NCBI GenBank assembly: GCA_963825405.1
Contig: CAWGTB010000016.1
Location: 153,007-217,006 of the forward strand
Source: JACPNO01 sp963825405
GTDB lineage: Bacteria; Acidobacteriota; Terriglobia; Bryobacterales; Bryobacteraceae
Direction: 5' to 3'
Length of the DNA: 64,000 nucleotides
A program made the position numbers and the translations under genes. The notes under the pieces were generated by a model. The model searched no databases, was not told the origin of the DNA, and worked only from the letters and a program-made list of their open reading frames with translations. Below are positions 1 through 8,888 of this stretch, piece by piece. Position 1 is the stretch's first letter; every line of letters starts with the position of its first letter.

Positions 1-1803
1 TGCGGGCATCGAGCGGCAGCCCTCCGTAATATTTCATGCTTCTCAATTTGGCGATGTCCTCCGGCGGAATTTCCAGGCGCATCAGCGCGAGCAATTGCCC
101 GTCGCGATTCTGATCGACAACATACACGCGCTCGTGGCGGCGGATGAAGTCCGTCAACTCCTGATTGAACGGATACGCTCGCAAGCGCAGGTAGCTGATC
201 TCAATGCCGAATTCGCCGAGCAATTGATCGCGGCTCTCGTCCACGGCGTAATGCGACGTCCCGAGCGCGATGAATCCGATCTCGGCCTTGGCGTTATAGT
301 CGACCACCGGCGCCGGCACCGCTGCGCGCATTCCTTCGAACTTACGCGTCAACCGGTCCACGTTCTGGATGTAATCGTCTTCGCGCTCGGTGTACTGGGC
401 CTGCTCGTTGTGGCCGCTGCCGCGCGTGAAATACGCTCCATTGGGATGGTTGGTGCCGGGCAGCGTGCGATAGCCGATGCCGTCGCCATCCACATCTTTG
501 TAACGCGCGAAGCCGCCCAGCTTTTCCAGATCTTCGGCGGTGAGTACTTTGCCGCGCTCGATCGGCTTGGTCGGGATATGCAAACGGATCCGCCATCCAG
601 TTGTTCATGCCCAGGTCGAGATCGATCATCACGAAGACCGGCGTTTGAAAATGCTCGGCGAAATCGAAAGCTTCGATCGACATCGAGAAGCATTCTTCCG
701 GCGAGCAGGGGAAAAACATCGGATGCTTGGTGTCGCCGTGCGACAGCAGCGCGGTCGAAAGCAGGTCGCCCTGCATGGTGCGCGTGGGAAGCCCGGTCGA
801 AGGGCCAACGCGCTGGACGTCGAAGATCACGCCAGGAATTTCGGCGTAGTAGCCCAGGCCCACGAATTCCGCCATCAGCGAAATGCCCGGCCCGGCGGTC
901 GCGGTCATGGATCGCGCGCCGGCCCAGCCTGCGCCCAGCACCATTCCGACTGCGGCCAGCTCGTCTTCCGCCTGCACGACCGCGTAGGTGGCCTTGCCGG
1001 TCTTCTTATCGATGCGGAAGCGCTTCAGATAACCGATCAGCGATTCGACCAGCGACGACGAAGGCGTGATCGGATACCACGTAACCACCGTGACGCCGGC
1101 GAACATGGCGCCGAGCGCGCACGCCGCGTTGCCGTCGATGATGATCTTGCCGGCGGTCTGTTCATGCGCTCGACGCGGTACGGATCGGTCTTCTGCAAAT
1201 TCTGCGCGGCGAATTCGTAGCCGGCCTGGCCGCGCCCCAGTTCATTTCGGCGGCCTTGGCTTTCTTGCCGAACTGCTTGATGAGCGCCTTGTGAATCTCC
1301 TCCATCTCGATGCCCAGCAGGTAGGCCACGATGCCGTCGTAAATCATGTTGCGCACCAGCTTGCGCAACTTGGGATCGGGACAAACCGGCGCGACCAGCT
1401 TGTCGAACGGCACGGGATAGAAATGCAGATCGCTGCGCAGCGCGTTGAGCTTGAGCGGCTCGTCGTAAACGACCGCGGCGCCGCTTTCCAGCTTCATCAC
1501 GTCTTCGCGCGCCGTTTCCGGATTCATGGCCACCAGGAAATCGATTTCCTTCTTGCGCCCGATATAGCCGTGCTTGCTGGCGCGAATGGTGAACCAGGTG
1601 GGCAGTCCCTGGATGTTGGACGGGAACATGTTCTTCCCGGACACAGGAATGCCCATCTGGAAAATGGAGCGCATCAGAACGCTGTTGGCGGTCTGGCTGC
1701 CAGATCCGTTTACGGTTGCGACCTGAATGCTGAAATCGTTGACGACGGAGTGACCCGATTCATCGATCCGCGGCAGGGCGGGAGAAACTTCGATGGTTGA
1801 CAT
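1..1803 (-). CDS. korA: 2-oxoacid:acceptor oxidoreductase, alpha subunit (gamma-alpha fusion), cut by the left edge, 3 frame breaks
   Basis: Catalyses oxidative decarboxylation of a 2-oxoacid (probably 2-oxoglutarate) to its acyl-CoA, with electrons passing to ferredoxin, together with a beta subunit expected beyond the left edge. The N-terminal ~200 residues are the gamma domain (VNGSGSQTAN, MGIPVSGKNMFPSN), followed by the alpha/pyrimidine-binding domain (WYPITPSSS, QAEDELAAVGMVLGAGWAGARS, TATAGPGISLMAEF). The C-terminus runs off the window after KYYGGLPLDA. Reading shifts near 1232 (one G missing), 1160 (one base missing) and 580 (one extra C), and each repaired frame continues family sequence (for example PIERGKVLTAEDLEKLGG). 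The start at 1803 follows an AGAGGA-like ribosome site. I read the breaks as sequence error. The choice of 2-oxoglutarate over another 2-oxoacid is inferred. Confidence 0.88.
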
Positions 1804-1931
1804 CTATTGTGAGAGATCCTCTTTCGGCGGGACAGACCCAGCCAGATTCCTTCAATTTGATTATACGAAATGCGGGCGGAGCGCGCGTCAAGCGGCGAAA
1901 GTCCGGTTATTCTTGGGAATCTCAAGGCATG

Positions 1932-2014
1932 GTGGGGCAGGTCCCCGACCTGCCACTTTGGTGCCAATAGAGCGCAACGTGAACATTCTTGGGCAGGTCG
2001 GGGACCTGCCCCAC
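1932..2014. repeat. Dispersed inverted repeat, family A (GGGGCAGGTC palindrome pair)
   Basis: Two near-identical arms lie in opposite orientation at about 1932-1955 and 1990-2014. Each arm is itself palindromic: GGCAGGTC, a short centre, then GACCTGCC. The pair can fold as one long hairpin or as two small ones, like a REP/BIME unit. It sits in the 225-base gap between korA and the HicB-like gene, where I see no gene. Similar elements are common between genes in acidobacterial genomes, but I recall that rather than having checked it. Confidence 0.8.
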
Positions 2015-2028
2015 TGTTCTCACGTACG

Positions 2029-2222
2029 ATGGGAGAAGTGAGCGAAATCGTCTTTGCAATCACCAGGGACGACGGCGGCTTCTCAGCCAAGTGCCTTGAA
2101 GCGAGAGCATATTCACACAAGGGGACACCTGGGACGAACTCCGCGCCAATATCCAGGAAGCCGTTGACGCGTTCTATTTCGACAGCGCCAAACCCGGTTG
2201 CATTCGGCTTGAGCTTGGATAA
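2029..2222 (+). CDS. HicB-like small protein (type II antitoxin family), one frame break
   Basis: Starts at ATG 2029 and, after restoring one G in the run near 2140, reads to TAA at 2220-2222, giving about 64 residues. The sequence has the compact HicB-like pattern: an IVFAITRDDGGFSAKCLEA strand-turn, then DTWDELRANIQEAVDAFYFD, ending CIRLELG. The 194-base length is one short of a multiple of three, which fits a single deletion. No HicA-type toxin lies beside it, so it may be a stand-alone relative rather than a working antitoxin. Its 3' end almost touches the 3' end of the response-regulator gene on the other strand. Confidence 0.6.
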
Positions 2223-2223
2223 C

Positions 2224-3537
2224 TTACAGCTTCATCCGCTCCAGCTTGCGGTACAGCGTCTTGCGCTCGATTCCCAGAATCTGCGCGGCGCGGCTTTTGT
2301 TGCCGCCTGTCGCCGCCAGCACGCGGCGAATCTGCTCGGTTTCGGCTTCGGCCAGCGATCTCGCCGGCGTGTTCGCGCGGCTCCATGGCAGTTGAGCGCG
2401 TCCGCTATCGCTTCGCCGTCGATGCGTTCGCGCGGCGCCAGAATCGTCAGCCGCTCGATCAGGTGCTGCAGTTGGCGCACATTGCCCGGCCAGGTGTATT
2501 CCTGCATGGCCTTGACGCCGGATTCCGACAGCTTGACGTCGCGCTCGTAGCGGGCGTTGTACTTGTTCAGAAAAAACTGCGCCAGCAGCGGAATATCCGA
2601 GCGGCGGTCGCGCAGCGGCGGAATCACGATGCGCACCACGTTCAGGCGAAACCACAGGTCCTCGCGGAACTTCTTCTCGTCGACCATCTTCTGCAGATCG
2701 CGATTGGTCGCCGCGATCACGCGCACATCCACCTACTTTCGCGCGCGACGCGCCCATCGGCCGAATCTCGCGCTCCTGCAGGAAGCGCAGCAGCTTGAGC
2801 TGAAACCCGGGATCGATATCGCCGATTTCGTCCAGCAACACGGTCCCGCGATTGGCGGCTTCGAACACACCGGTGCGGTCGCGGTCGGCGCCGGTGAATG
2901 CGCCTTTCATCGCTCCGAACAGTTCGCTCTCGAGCAGCGTCGGCGCAATCGACGCGCAATCCACGGCGACGAACGGCTGCGTGGCGCGCATGCTGTGGCG
3001 GTGAATCATGCGCGCCACCAGTTCCTTGCCGGTGCCGGTTTCGCCTTCGATCAGCACGGTGGCGTCGGTGGGCGCGACGAGCGATACCGTCTTGTAAATC
3101 TCGACCATCGCCGCCGAGCTGCCGATCATTTCGCGTTTCGGGCAGATCTTCGGCGTCGGCCTCTTCCTCTTCGGCTGGCTGCGACGCTTCGGCGCGCTTC
3201 ACGGTTTCGAGCATGCGGTCGAGGTCGAAAGGCTTGGCGATGTAATCGAATGCGCCGCCGCGCGTGGCCGCCATCACGGTTTCCATGGTGCCGCGCGCGG
3301 TCATCAGGATCACCGAGCAGTCGGGATCCTTCGGCGGGCAGCTTCCAGAACATCGAGGCCGGTTCGGTCGTCCACGTAAATATCGGAAATGACAATCGGG
3401 TACGCATTCTTGGGGAGACGGTCCAGAGCTTCGCGCGTGGAAGACACGGCGTCCACCGCGTAGCCTTCCAGCTCCAGGAAGTTCACGATGGTGGTGCGAA
3501 CCCCGGCGTCGTCTTCGACTATCAGCAATCGTTCCAT
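2224..3537 (-). CDS. Sigma-54 dependent response regulator, NtrC type, 4 frame breaks
   Basis: Transcription activator of an atypical two-component system. A receiver domain comes first (MERLLIVEDD; phosphoacceptor Asp in VISDIYVDD), then the AAA+ sigma-54 domain with Walker A GETGTGKE, the GAFTGA loop, Walker B region GTVLLDEIGD and the arginine-finger stretch, then a Fis-type helix-turn-helix (NKSRAAQILGIERKTLYRKL). Frame breaks lie near 3345 (base missing), 3140 (extra base), 2740 (four extra bases, AGGT) and 2390 (one C missing). All domains are otherwise complete at about 437 residues. It starts two bases after the histidine kinase stop, so the pair is one transcript. GAFTGA supports control of sigma-54 promoters. 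Target genes are unknown. Confidence 0.9.
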
Positions 3538-3538
3538 T

Positions 3539-5394
3539 TCAATGCGTCGCGGGCGTGCGAAGAATGTTAGCTGCGCCCACCGGTAACTCCAGTGTAAAGC
3601 ACGAGCCCTTGCCGGGTTGGCTCTCGACTGTAATGCCGCCGCCGTGGCGCGCGACAATCTGCTCGACAATCGAAAGCCCGATGCCCGGTGCCCGCTTCAC
3701 CGGATTGCTCCGCTTTCGCCGTCCGGTAGAACTTTTGGAAAATGTGGCGGACTTCGGTGCGATCCATGCCCATGCCCTGATCCTGCACGGAAATCGTCAC
3801 GCGCTTGCCTTCGCGATGGCCGAACGCCGTCACCTCCGTCGACGGCGGCGAATACTTGATGGCGTTGGTCAGCAGATTGTAGACGGCGTATTCCATCAGC
3901 TCGCGATCGCCTTCGAGCGGCGCATCCGGAATAGCTCCCAGCGTGACGTGGATCTGCTTACGCTCGGCCAGCGGCCGCACCCGTTCGATGCATGCCGTCC
4001 ACCAGTTCCAGCGCGGTGAAACTCTCGTGCTTGAGTTCGGCATCGCCCAGCAGAGAGCCGCTCGACGTTGAGAAAGATTTCGATCATGCGGCCCAGGCGC
4101 TTGGATTCGGAATGAATCAACTGGGCGATCTGTTTGCGCCGCTCCTCGCTCATTGTGTAGCGCTCCATCAGTTCGCTCGATCCCTGAATGGCGGTGAGCG
4201 GCGTGCGCATTTCATGAGTGACGAACTGCATGGCGTGCTGGTAGCGCACGCGCTCAGCTTCGGAGCGATCCAGGCGGCCACGCACGATCCAATGCTGCCA
4301 AACCGCCGCCGCGATCAGCGTCAGCCACGCGGCCGACACCGGAGGCGCGAACGGGAATACGACGCCGCGCGTGAAAAATACGTAGGGCGTCGTGTGCGCG
4401 ACGAACAATATCGCGAAGGCAACCAGGTTCGCCGGCCAGCCCGCCAGATAGCGGAACGTCAATCCGGCCGCGGCGGCGAGCGACACGGCCAGCAACAGCA
4501 CGGCCCACGAGGGCGCGTCGGTCAGGAAACGCTGCTGCGCCAAAGTCTCGAAAGCGTTGGCGTTGATTTCCAGGCCCGGAACCGGAATCGCAGAATACGG
4601 CGTTACCCAGCGGTCGCGCGCGCCGGTCTGCGACGTCACGCCGGCGAAAACAACTTTGCCCGCAAATTGCCGCGCCAGCGACGGGTCATCATGCAATTGT
4701 TTGAGCGAGACGCGCGGGATCGGCGGCATCCCCGGCGGCACGTAGCGTATGCGCAGGGCGCGGCCGGTGTCGCGCGTCGCCGGAATGATCACGCCCGCCA
4801 CTTCCAGTTCCTGCGGCGATTCCAAAATAGGAGCGCCACCGCGGCTCAAGCGAAAGGCTTCGAGCGCGAGCGCCCAGCGGCGGTCGCGTCCCGCGGCTTT
4901 TTCCAGCGGCAAATCCCGGCTGACGGCATCGGCATCGAGATCGGTATGAATATGGCCCACCGCGGCGGCGCTCCGCCGGAAGGCGGGAATCGGATCTTCC
5001 CAGCCGCCATTCGGCAGCAGATCGCAGGCCAGGATCAGATTCGGCACGTGCGCAAAAGCAGTTTCGAGAGGCGCGTCGAGCGGTGGTGACATCGGCGAGC
5101 AGCACGTCTACCGCGACGGCTTTCGGAGCTGCCGGCGCAATGCGCTCCAGGCCCTCGGCCAAGCGCAGTGCGCAGACCCGGAATCCCACCAAAAGCGCTC
5201 AGCGACGGCTCATCGATGGCCAGCAGAATGGATTGCGTTTGCCAGGGCTGGGGTTGGTAAAGGCGGAACATCCAGTCGTAGGCGATGCGATCGATTTGCG
5301 TGCCGAGTGGCGTCCAGGCGGCCACCAGCGCGACGGCCAGCGCCAGCGCCAGCAGAGCTACGTATACTGGCGCGCGGTTCTGCACTACCGGCAT
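3539..5394 (-). CDS. CHASE2-domain sensor histidine kinase, about 5 frame breaks
   Basis: Membrane sensor partner of the NtrC-type regulator immediately downstream. An N-terminal membrane segment (residues ~10-28) leads into a CHASE2-like extracellular domain (WMFRLYQPQPW, LLAIDEPSLSAFGG, VFAGVTSQTGARD). Three membrane helices follow, then the kinase core: H-box FVTHEMRTPLTAIQG, N-box EYAVYNLLTNAIKYSP, G1 VQDQGMGM, G2 GTGIGLS after frame repair. Reading shifts occur near 5161, 5087, 4055, 3985 and 3693. Three or four of these are clearly one extra G in a short run. About 618 residues when repaired. The TGA stop at 3539 lies next to the regulator ATG. The signal sensed is unknown. Confidence 0.88.
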
Positions 5395-5444
5395 CGGTTC
5401 AAGTATAACCAGTCCGGCAGGCGCGCCCGATGTACTGCTAGACT

Positions 5445-6548
5445 TTGCGAGTGTTGTGGTTTTGGTTGTTCGTGGGCCCGGCGTTGATCCTGGCGGCCGC
5501 CGCGCTTTGGGGAGAGCAGGCGCGCGCGTCCTATATTTCCGGAGCGCTGGCGGCTGAGCCTGCGACGTCTCTCCCGCCTGCCAGCGTGATTGTGCCCGTT
5601 ACCGGCGGCGGCTCCGAAGTGGGCATCGCGCTACGTGCTTTGCGCGCGCAGGATTATCCCAGCTATGAATTGCTGGTGGTGGCGCCGCATGCCGAATGTA
5701 TCCCGCCGGACGCGCTTCCCAATCGCGCGATCATCGTCCTGCAAGACGAAAGCGCGGCCGGCGCCGGGACCGCGGACCTGCTGTTCATGGCCATCCGCAT
5801 GTCCCGCAAAAACTCGCAGATCTTCGCCTTTGCCGAAGGCCGCGGAGAACATTCCAAGGACTGGCTGCGCGCGCTGGCCACGCCCCTGGTGAACGAAGCC
5901 GTAGGCGCCAGCACTGGCTACCGCTGGTATCTGCCCGAGCCGCCCGATTTCTGGTCGCTGATGCGCAGCGTGTGGAACGCGCCCATTGCCGGCTTGTTCG
6001 GACCGGGCAATGCGCCTTTCGCCTGGAGCGGAGCAATGGCCATCCGCAAGGAAATTTTCTTTGAAGCGATGGTGCCGGATTTCTGGAAGCTCTCGCGCGA
6101 CAGTGCAAGCGGACTTACCGCTGCTATGCGGGCCACCCATTTGAGGATCGCTTTTGCTCCTGCCGCAGTGGTGGCTCTCAACGACCGCGTCACCGCCGCC
6201 GAATTTTTCCGCTCCGCGCGCGAAGAGATGACGGCGGCGCGCGCCGAGCATCCAGGCCTCTGGTGGCGGGCGCTGTTGTTCTACACGCTGCAGTGCGGCG
6301 CGATGGCCGCGGCGCTCGGGGCGTCGGTGGGCGGAAGCCGCGGCGCGGAGTGGGCGCTGGTAGCTCTGTGGGGCCTCACCATGCTGAAAGGAACCAATCA
6401 CGCCACCCTGGCGAAGGCGCAGTTTCCGGCGCGCAAAACCTGGTTCGACCGTTACGGCTGGGTGCATAGCTGGTGGGTGCCGCTTGAAATGTGGGTATGG
6501 CTGGCTGTGATGATTTTCTCTTTGGGCCCGCGAAACAAGCGGGTATAA
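5445..6548 (+). CDS. Membrane glycosyltransferase, family 2 (ceramide glucosyltransferase-like)
   Basis: Intact 367-residue frame. An N-terminal membrane helix is followed by a GT-A catalytic domain: PPASVIVPVTGGG (nucleotide-binding strand), a region rich in the expected acidic turns, WSGAMAIRKEIF as acceptor-side motif, and C-terminal hydrophobic helices (WWRALLFYTLQ, WALVALWGLTM, MWVWLAVMIFS). The arrangement resembles family-21/2 lipid glycosyltransferases, but the classical DxD is not obvious, so substrate and activity are uncertain. The first start is TTG at 5445, with GTG at 5451 an alternative. It diverges from the sensor kinase across a 50-base gap that must hold both promoters. Confidence 0.72.
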   Translation: MRVLWFWLFVGPALILAAAALWGEQARASYISGALAAEPATSLPPASVIVPVTGGGSEVGIALRALRAQDYPSYELLVVAPHAECIPPDALPNRAIIVLQDESAAGAGTADLLFMAIRMSRKNSQIFAFAEGRGEHSKDWLRALATPLVNEAVGASTGYRWYLPEPPDFWSLMRSVWNAPIAGLFGPGNAPFAWSGAMAIRKEIFFEAMVPDFWKLSRDSASGLTAAMRATHLRIAFAPAAVVALNDRVTAAEFFRSAREEMTAARAEHPGLWWRALLFYTLQCGAMAAALGASVGGSRGAEWALVALWGLTMLKGTNHATLAKAQFPARKTWFDRYGWVHSWWVPLEMWVWLAVMIFSLGPRNKRV

Positions 6549-6570
6549 TCAGCCAGAAGGGAGAATCATC

Positions 6571-6630
6571 ATGGCAAAAGGAATGGATCGCAAGAAGGAA
6601 GTCAAAAAGCCCAAGAAGACCAAGAAGTAG
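6571..6630 (+). CDS. Tiny lysine-rich conserved-type protein, 19 residues
   Basis: ATG at 6571 follows a strong Shine-Dalgarno (AGAAGGGAGA, 6556-6565) and reads 19 codons to TAG at 6628-6630. The peptide is almost wholly Lys/Arg with two Met (MAKGMDRKKEVKKPKKTKK). Short proteins starting M(A/S)KGxDxKKxxKK are widespread in proteobacteria without known function, and this resembles a minimal version. It lies 22 bases after the glycosyltransferase stop and is followed at once by a GC-rich hairpin, so it probably ends that transcript. A role in nucleic-acid binding is only a guess from charge. Confidence 0.6.
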   Translation: MAKGMDRKKEVKKPKKTKK

Positions 6631-6633
6631 AGG

Positions 6634-6657
6634 CGGCGCGGGCACTCACCCGCGCCG
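6634..6657 (+). terminator. GC-rich hairpin after the small gene
   Basis: A 9-base-pair perfect stem, CGGCGCGGG pairing with CCCGCGCCG, with a six-base loop CACTCA. No T run follows, so it could be a weak or factor-assisted terminator, or an mRNA-stabilising hairpin before the BON gene start at 6671. Confidence 0.5.
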
Positions 6658-6670
6658 TACTGGAGTGTGT

Positions 6671-7189
6671 ATGCGTGCATCGCGAATCGTGCTTGCCGCG
6701 GCCACGCTATTACTGGCTGCCGGCGTTTGGGCCCAGGATCGCGGAACCGACCGGCTCGCCCGTGAAGTGCGTCACGAGATCGTCATGCTGCCCTACTACA
6801 GCCTGTACGACAACCTGATGTTTCGCGTGGATGGCGGTACGGTGACGTTGATGGGCCAGGTAGTCAAACCCTCTCTGAAATCCGACGCCGAAAACGTAGT
6901 CAAGAAGATTGAGGGCGTGGAGAAAGTCGTCAACGAAATCGAAGTGCTTCCCAATTCGATCAATGACGACCGCCTGCGCAGGCAAGTTTACCGGGCCGTC
7001 TTCGGAGCCACCGGACTAAGCCGCTACGCGATGTCGGCGGTGCCGTCGATCCACATCATCGTGAAGAACGGCGCCGTGACGCTCGAAGGCATCGTCGCCA
7101 CCGAATCCGACAAGAACTTTGCTTATCTACGGGCGCGCGGCGTCCATGGCGCGTTCTCGGTGACGAACCATCTGATGGTGGAAAAATAG
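6671..7189 (+). CDS. Periplasmic protein with two BON domains
   Basis: 172 residues with a cleavable signal peptide (MRASRIVLAAATLLLAAGVWAQ) and two successive BON modules: residues ~30-95 (LMFRVDGGTVTLMGQVVKP then VEKVVNEIEVLP) and ~98-168 (IHIIVKNGAVTLEGIVA then VTNHLMVEK). BON domains bind membranes or peptidoglycan-associated partners and occur in envelope-stress proteins such as OsmY. Here the product should sit in the periplasm. ATG at 6671 is chosen because it begins the signal peptide; an upstream GTG is less likely. It is followed on the other strand by rnpB, so the two transcripts converge. Confidence 0.85.
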   Translation: MRASRIVLAAATLLLAAGVWAQDRGTDRLAREVRHEIVMLPYYSLYDNLMFRVDGGTVTLMGQVVKPSLKSDAENVVKKIEGVEKVVNEIEVLPNSINDDRLRRQVYRAVFGATGLSRYAMSAVPSIHIIVKNGAVTLEGIVATESDKNFAYLRARGVHGAFSVTNHLMVEK

Positions 7190-7206
7190 CGTTCGCGAAA
7201 AAGTAA

Positions 7207-7562
7207 CCTGCCGGACTGTAAGCCGGTTTCTGTACCCTTGCGGGCAGCAGTCATTCATCTGGGTCCGCCATTACTGACGGACTCTAGCAACCTACCCGAG
7301 AGTTTAACGGAGCGGGCCGCTCCTCCCCTCCTATTTGGTCTTGCTCCACGTGGGGTTTACCCTGCCGTACGAATTACTCCGCACGCGGTGCGCTCTTACC
7401 GCACCATTTCACCCTTACCTCGGTTGCCCAAGGCGGTATATTTTCTGTGGCACTTTCCGTAAAGCCCGCCTTGAAGCGGACCCCCCCGGCCGTTAGCCGG
7501 CACGCTGCCCTGCGGAGACCGGACTTTCCTCTCCCTTACAGGAGCGACTGCCCATCCGGCAA
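7207..7562 (-). ncRNA. rnpB: RNase P RNA (class A)
   Basis: Catalytic RNA of ribonuclease P, which removes the 5' leader from tRNA precursors. Read on the minus strand it contains the conserved 5' core GAGGAAAGTCCGG, the P4/J regions GGTGAAATGGTGCGG and TAAGAGCGCACCG, AACCCCACGTGGAGCAAGACC, GGGTAGGTTGCT, and the 3' closing strand ACAGAAACCGGCTTACAG. The ends are set by the terminal pairing of GCCGGA near 7558 with TCCGGC near 7211. Any open frames across this stretch are accidental. Confidence 0.97.
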
Positions 7563-7591
7563 GTTACGTGAACCATTGTCGCAGAGAACAA

Positions 7592-7742
7592 GACATTTCT
7601 CGCAGAGGCGCAGAGAACTACAGGAAAGTTTTCGGCCTTGCCACGAATCTCCCGACAACAGAGAGAATCGCGAGCAGCGTATGAATCCGCGATGCGACAA
7701 TATTGAGGTTTTCTCCTGTGTACTCTGCGTCTCTGCGAGAGA
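7592..7742. repeat. Dispersed inverted repeat, family B, copy 1
   Basis: Left arm 7592-7616 begins GACATTTCTCGCAGAG, and the right arm 7723-7742 is its inverse (CTCTGCGTCTCTGCGAGA). Between them are smaller matching pieces around CGAATCTCC and GAGAATCGCGAG. Copy 2 lies at 33011-33105 with the first 16 bases of the left arm identical. It fills the gap between rnpB and the interrupted gene at 7742. I see no protein gene inside. Confidence 0.75.
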
Positions 7743-7875
7743 TGCTTTACTGGGGTAATTTTCCACAAGCATACCGCGAACTCCGCCAGCTAACTATCGA
7801 GCAGATCAGGCAGCGCTTTACTGAATTCCGCATAATATAGCGTAACCTTGAGAGCTTGGATTCCGTCTTCTCGGC

Positions 7876-8888
7876 ATGGGTAATGCGCGAGGAGTGAGAC
7901 GGGATTTCGCTGCGTTGGAGCAAAGGCGTTTTGAAGGACTGAAACTGTTGCGGCAGGGATTCAACCAGAGTGAAGTAGCGCGCCGGGTGAAGGTATGCAG
8001 CCAGACGGTAAGCCGGTGGGCCAACGTGGTCAGCCAGGAGGGTGAGAAAGCCCTGCGGGCGGCGGGCCGAGCTGGTCGCAAGCGACTATTGGATGAGAAG
8101 CAACGCCAGCGGCTGGTGGCGCGATTGCTGGAGGGGCCGGAGAAGCTCGGTTATGAGACGCCTCTGTGGACCTGCGAGCGGGTTGCTCATCTGATCGAGC
8201 ATGAGTTCGGCGTCCGTTATCACGCCGGGCATGTCTGGAAGCTGTTGCGGCAACTGAACTGGAGTCCGCAACGGCCAGCGGGCCGGGCGATGGAGCGCAA
8301 CGAAGAGGCCATCGGCGAGTGGAAGCGGAAGACCTGGCCCGCCATCAAAAAAAAGCCCAAAAAGAAGGCCGCACGATCGTCTTCATCGACGAAAGCGGAC
8401 TGAGCCAGCGCCCCCACCGCTGCCGGACATGGGCACCCCGCGGCCAGACACCGGTTCTGCAGTATCACTTTAATTGGAAAACCATCTCGGTGGCGGCGGG
8501 AATGACACTCTGGAACTTCTACTTCCAGATCTTCGACAAAGCCGTTGGTAAGGAAGAAACCGTGGTGTTTCTGGCGCACCTGCTCCAGCACATTGCCGGT
8601 CCGCTGCTGATCGTCTGGGACCGGCTGCCGGCTCACCGCAGCCGCTTGGTTGGAGAGTTCCTCGACTCTCTGGAAGGTCTGATCCTGGTTGAGTACTTAC
8701 CGCCCTACGCGCCGGAACTCAACCCGGTCGAATACCTCTGGGGCTACTGGAAACATCACCAACTACCCAACGTTTGCCCGAAAGATTTCTGGCAACTCAC
8801 CGATGTCGCTCGCCGCACATTGCGGCGTCTGCGCCAGCGACCTCGCCTCATCACTGCCTTCTGGAAGCAAGCTTCTTTGCTTACTTAA
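7876..8888 (+). CDS. IS630 transposase, made by -1 frameshifting (orfA 7876-8403, orfB to 8888)
   Basis: Moves the surrounding IS by cut-and-paste. OrfA holds two helix-turn-helix units (EQRRFEGLKLLRQGFNQSEVA; VCSQTVSRWANVV) that bind the ends. OrfB, in the -1 frame, carries the DDE catalytic domain: first Asp in VFIDESG, second in IVWDRLPAH, Glu in LNPVEYLWGYWK. The frames overlap around a run of eight A at 8347-8354. Shifting -1 there gives a continuous protein of about 338 residues, the usual IS630 size. All three acidic residues are present, so the enzyme may be active if the shift occurs. Confidence 0.9.
8349..8355 (+). promoter_or_regulatory. Slippery heptamer A AAA AAG for -1 ribosomal frameshift
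   Basis: In the orfA frame the codons are AAA AAG preceded by A, which is the dnaX-type slip sequence. A -1 slip moves reading into the orfB frame that encodes the DDE domain. A second, weaker AAAAAG follows eight bases later. The run could instead be a single-base sequencing error in poly-A, but orfA-orfB frameshifting is well known in transposases. Confidence 0.6.

Noticed and set aside
7238..7768. Open frames across 7.2-7.8 kb on both strands
   Set aside because: The first part is the RNase P RNA gene, and the rest is the family B repeat.
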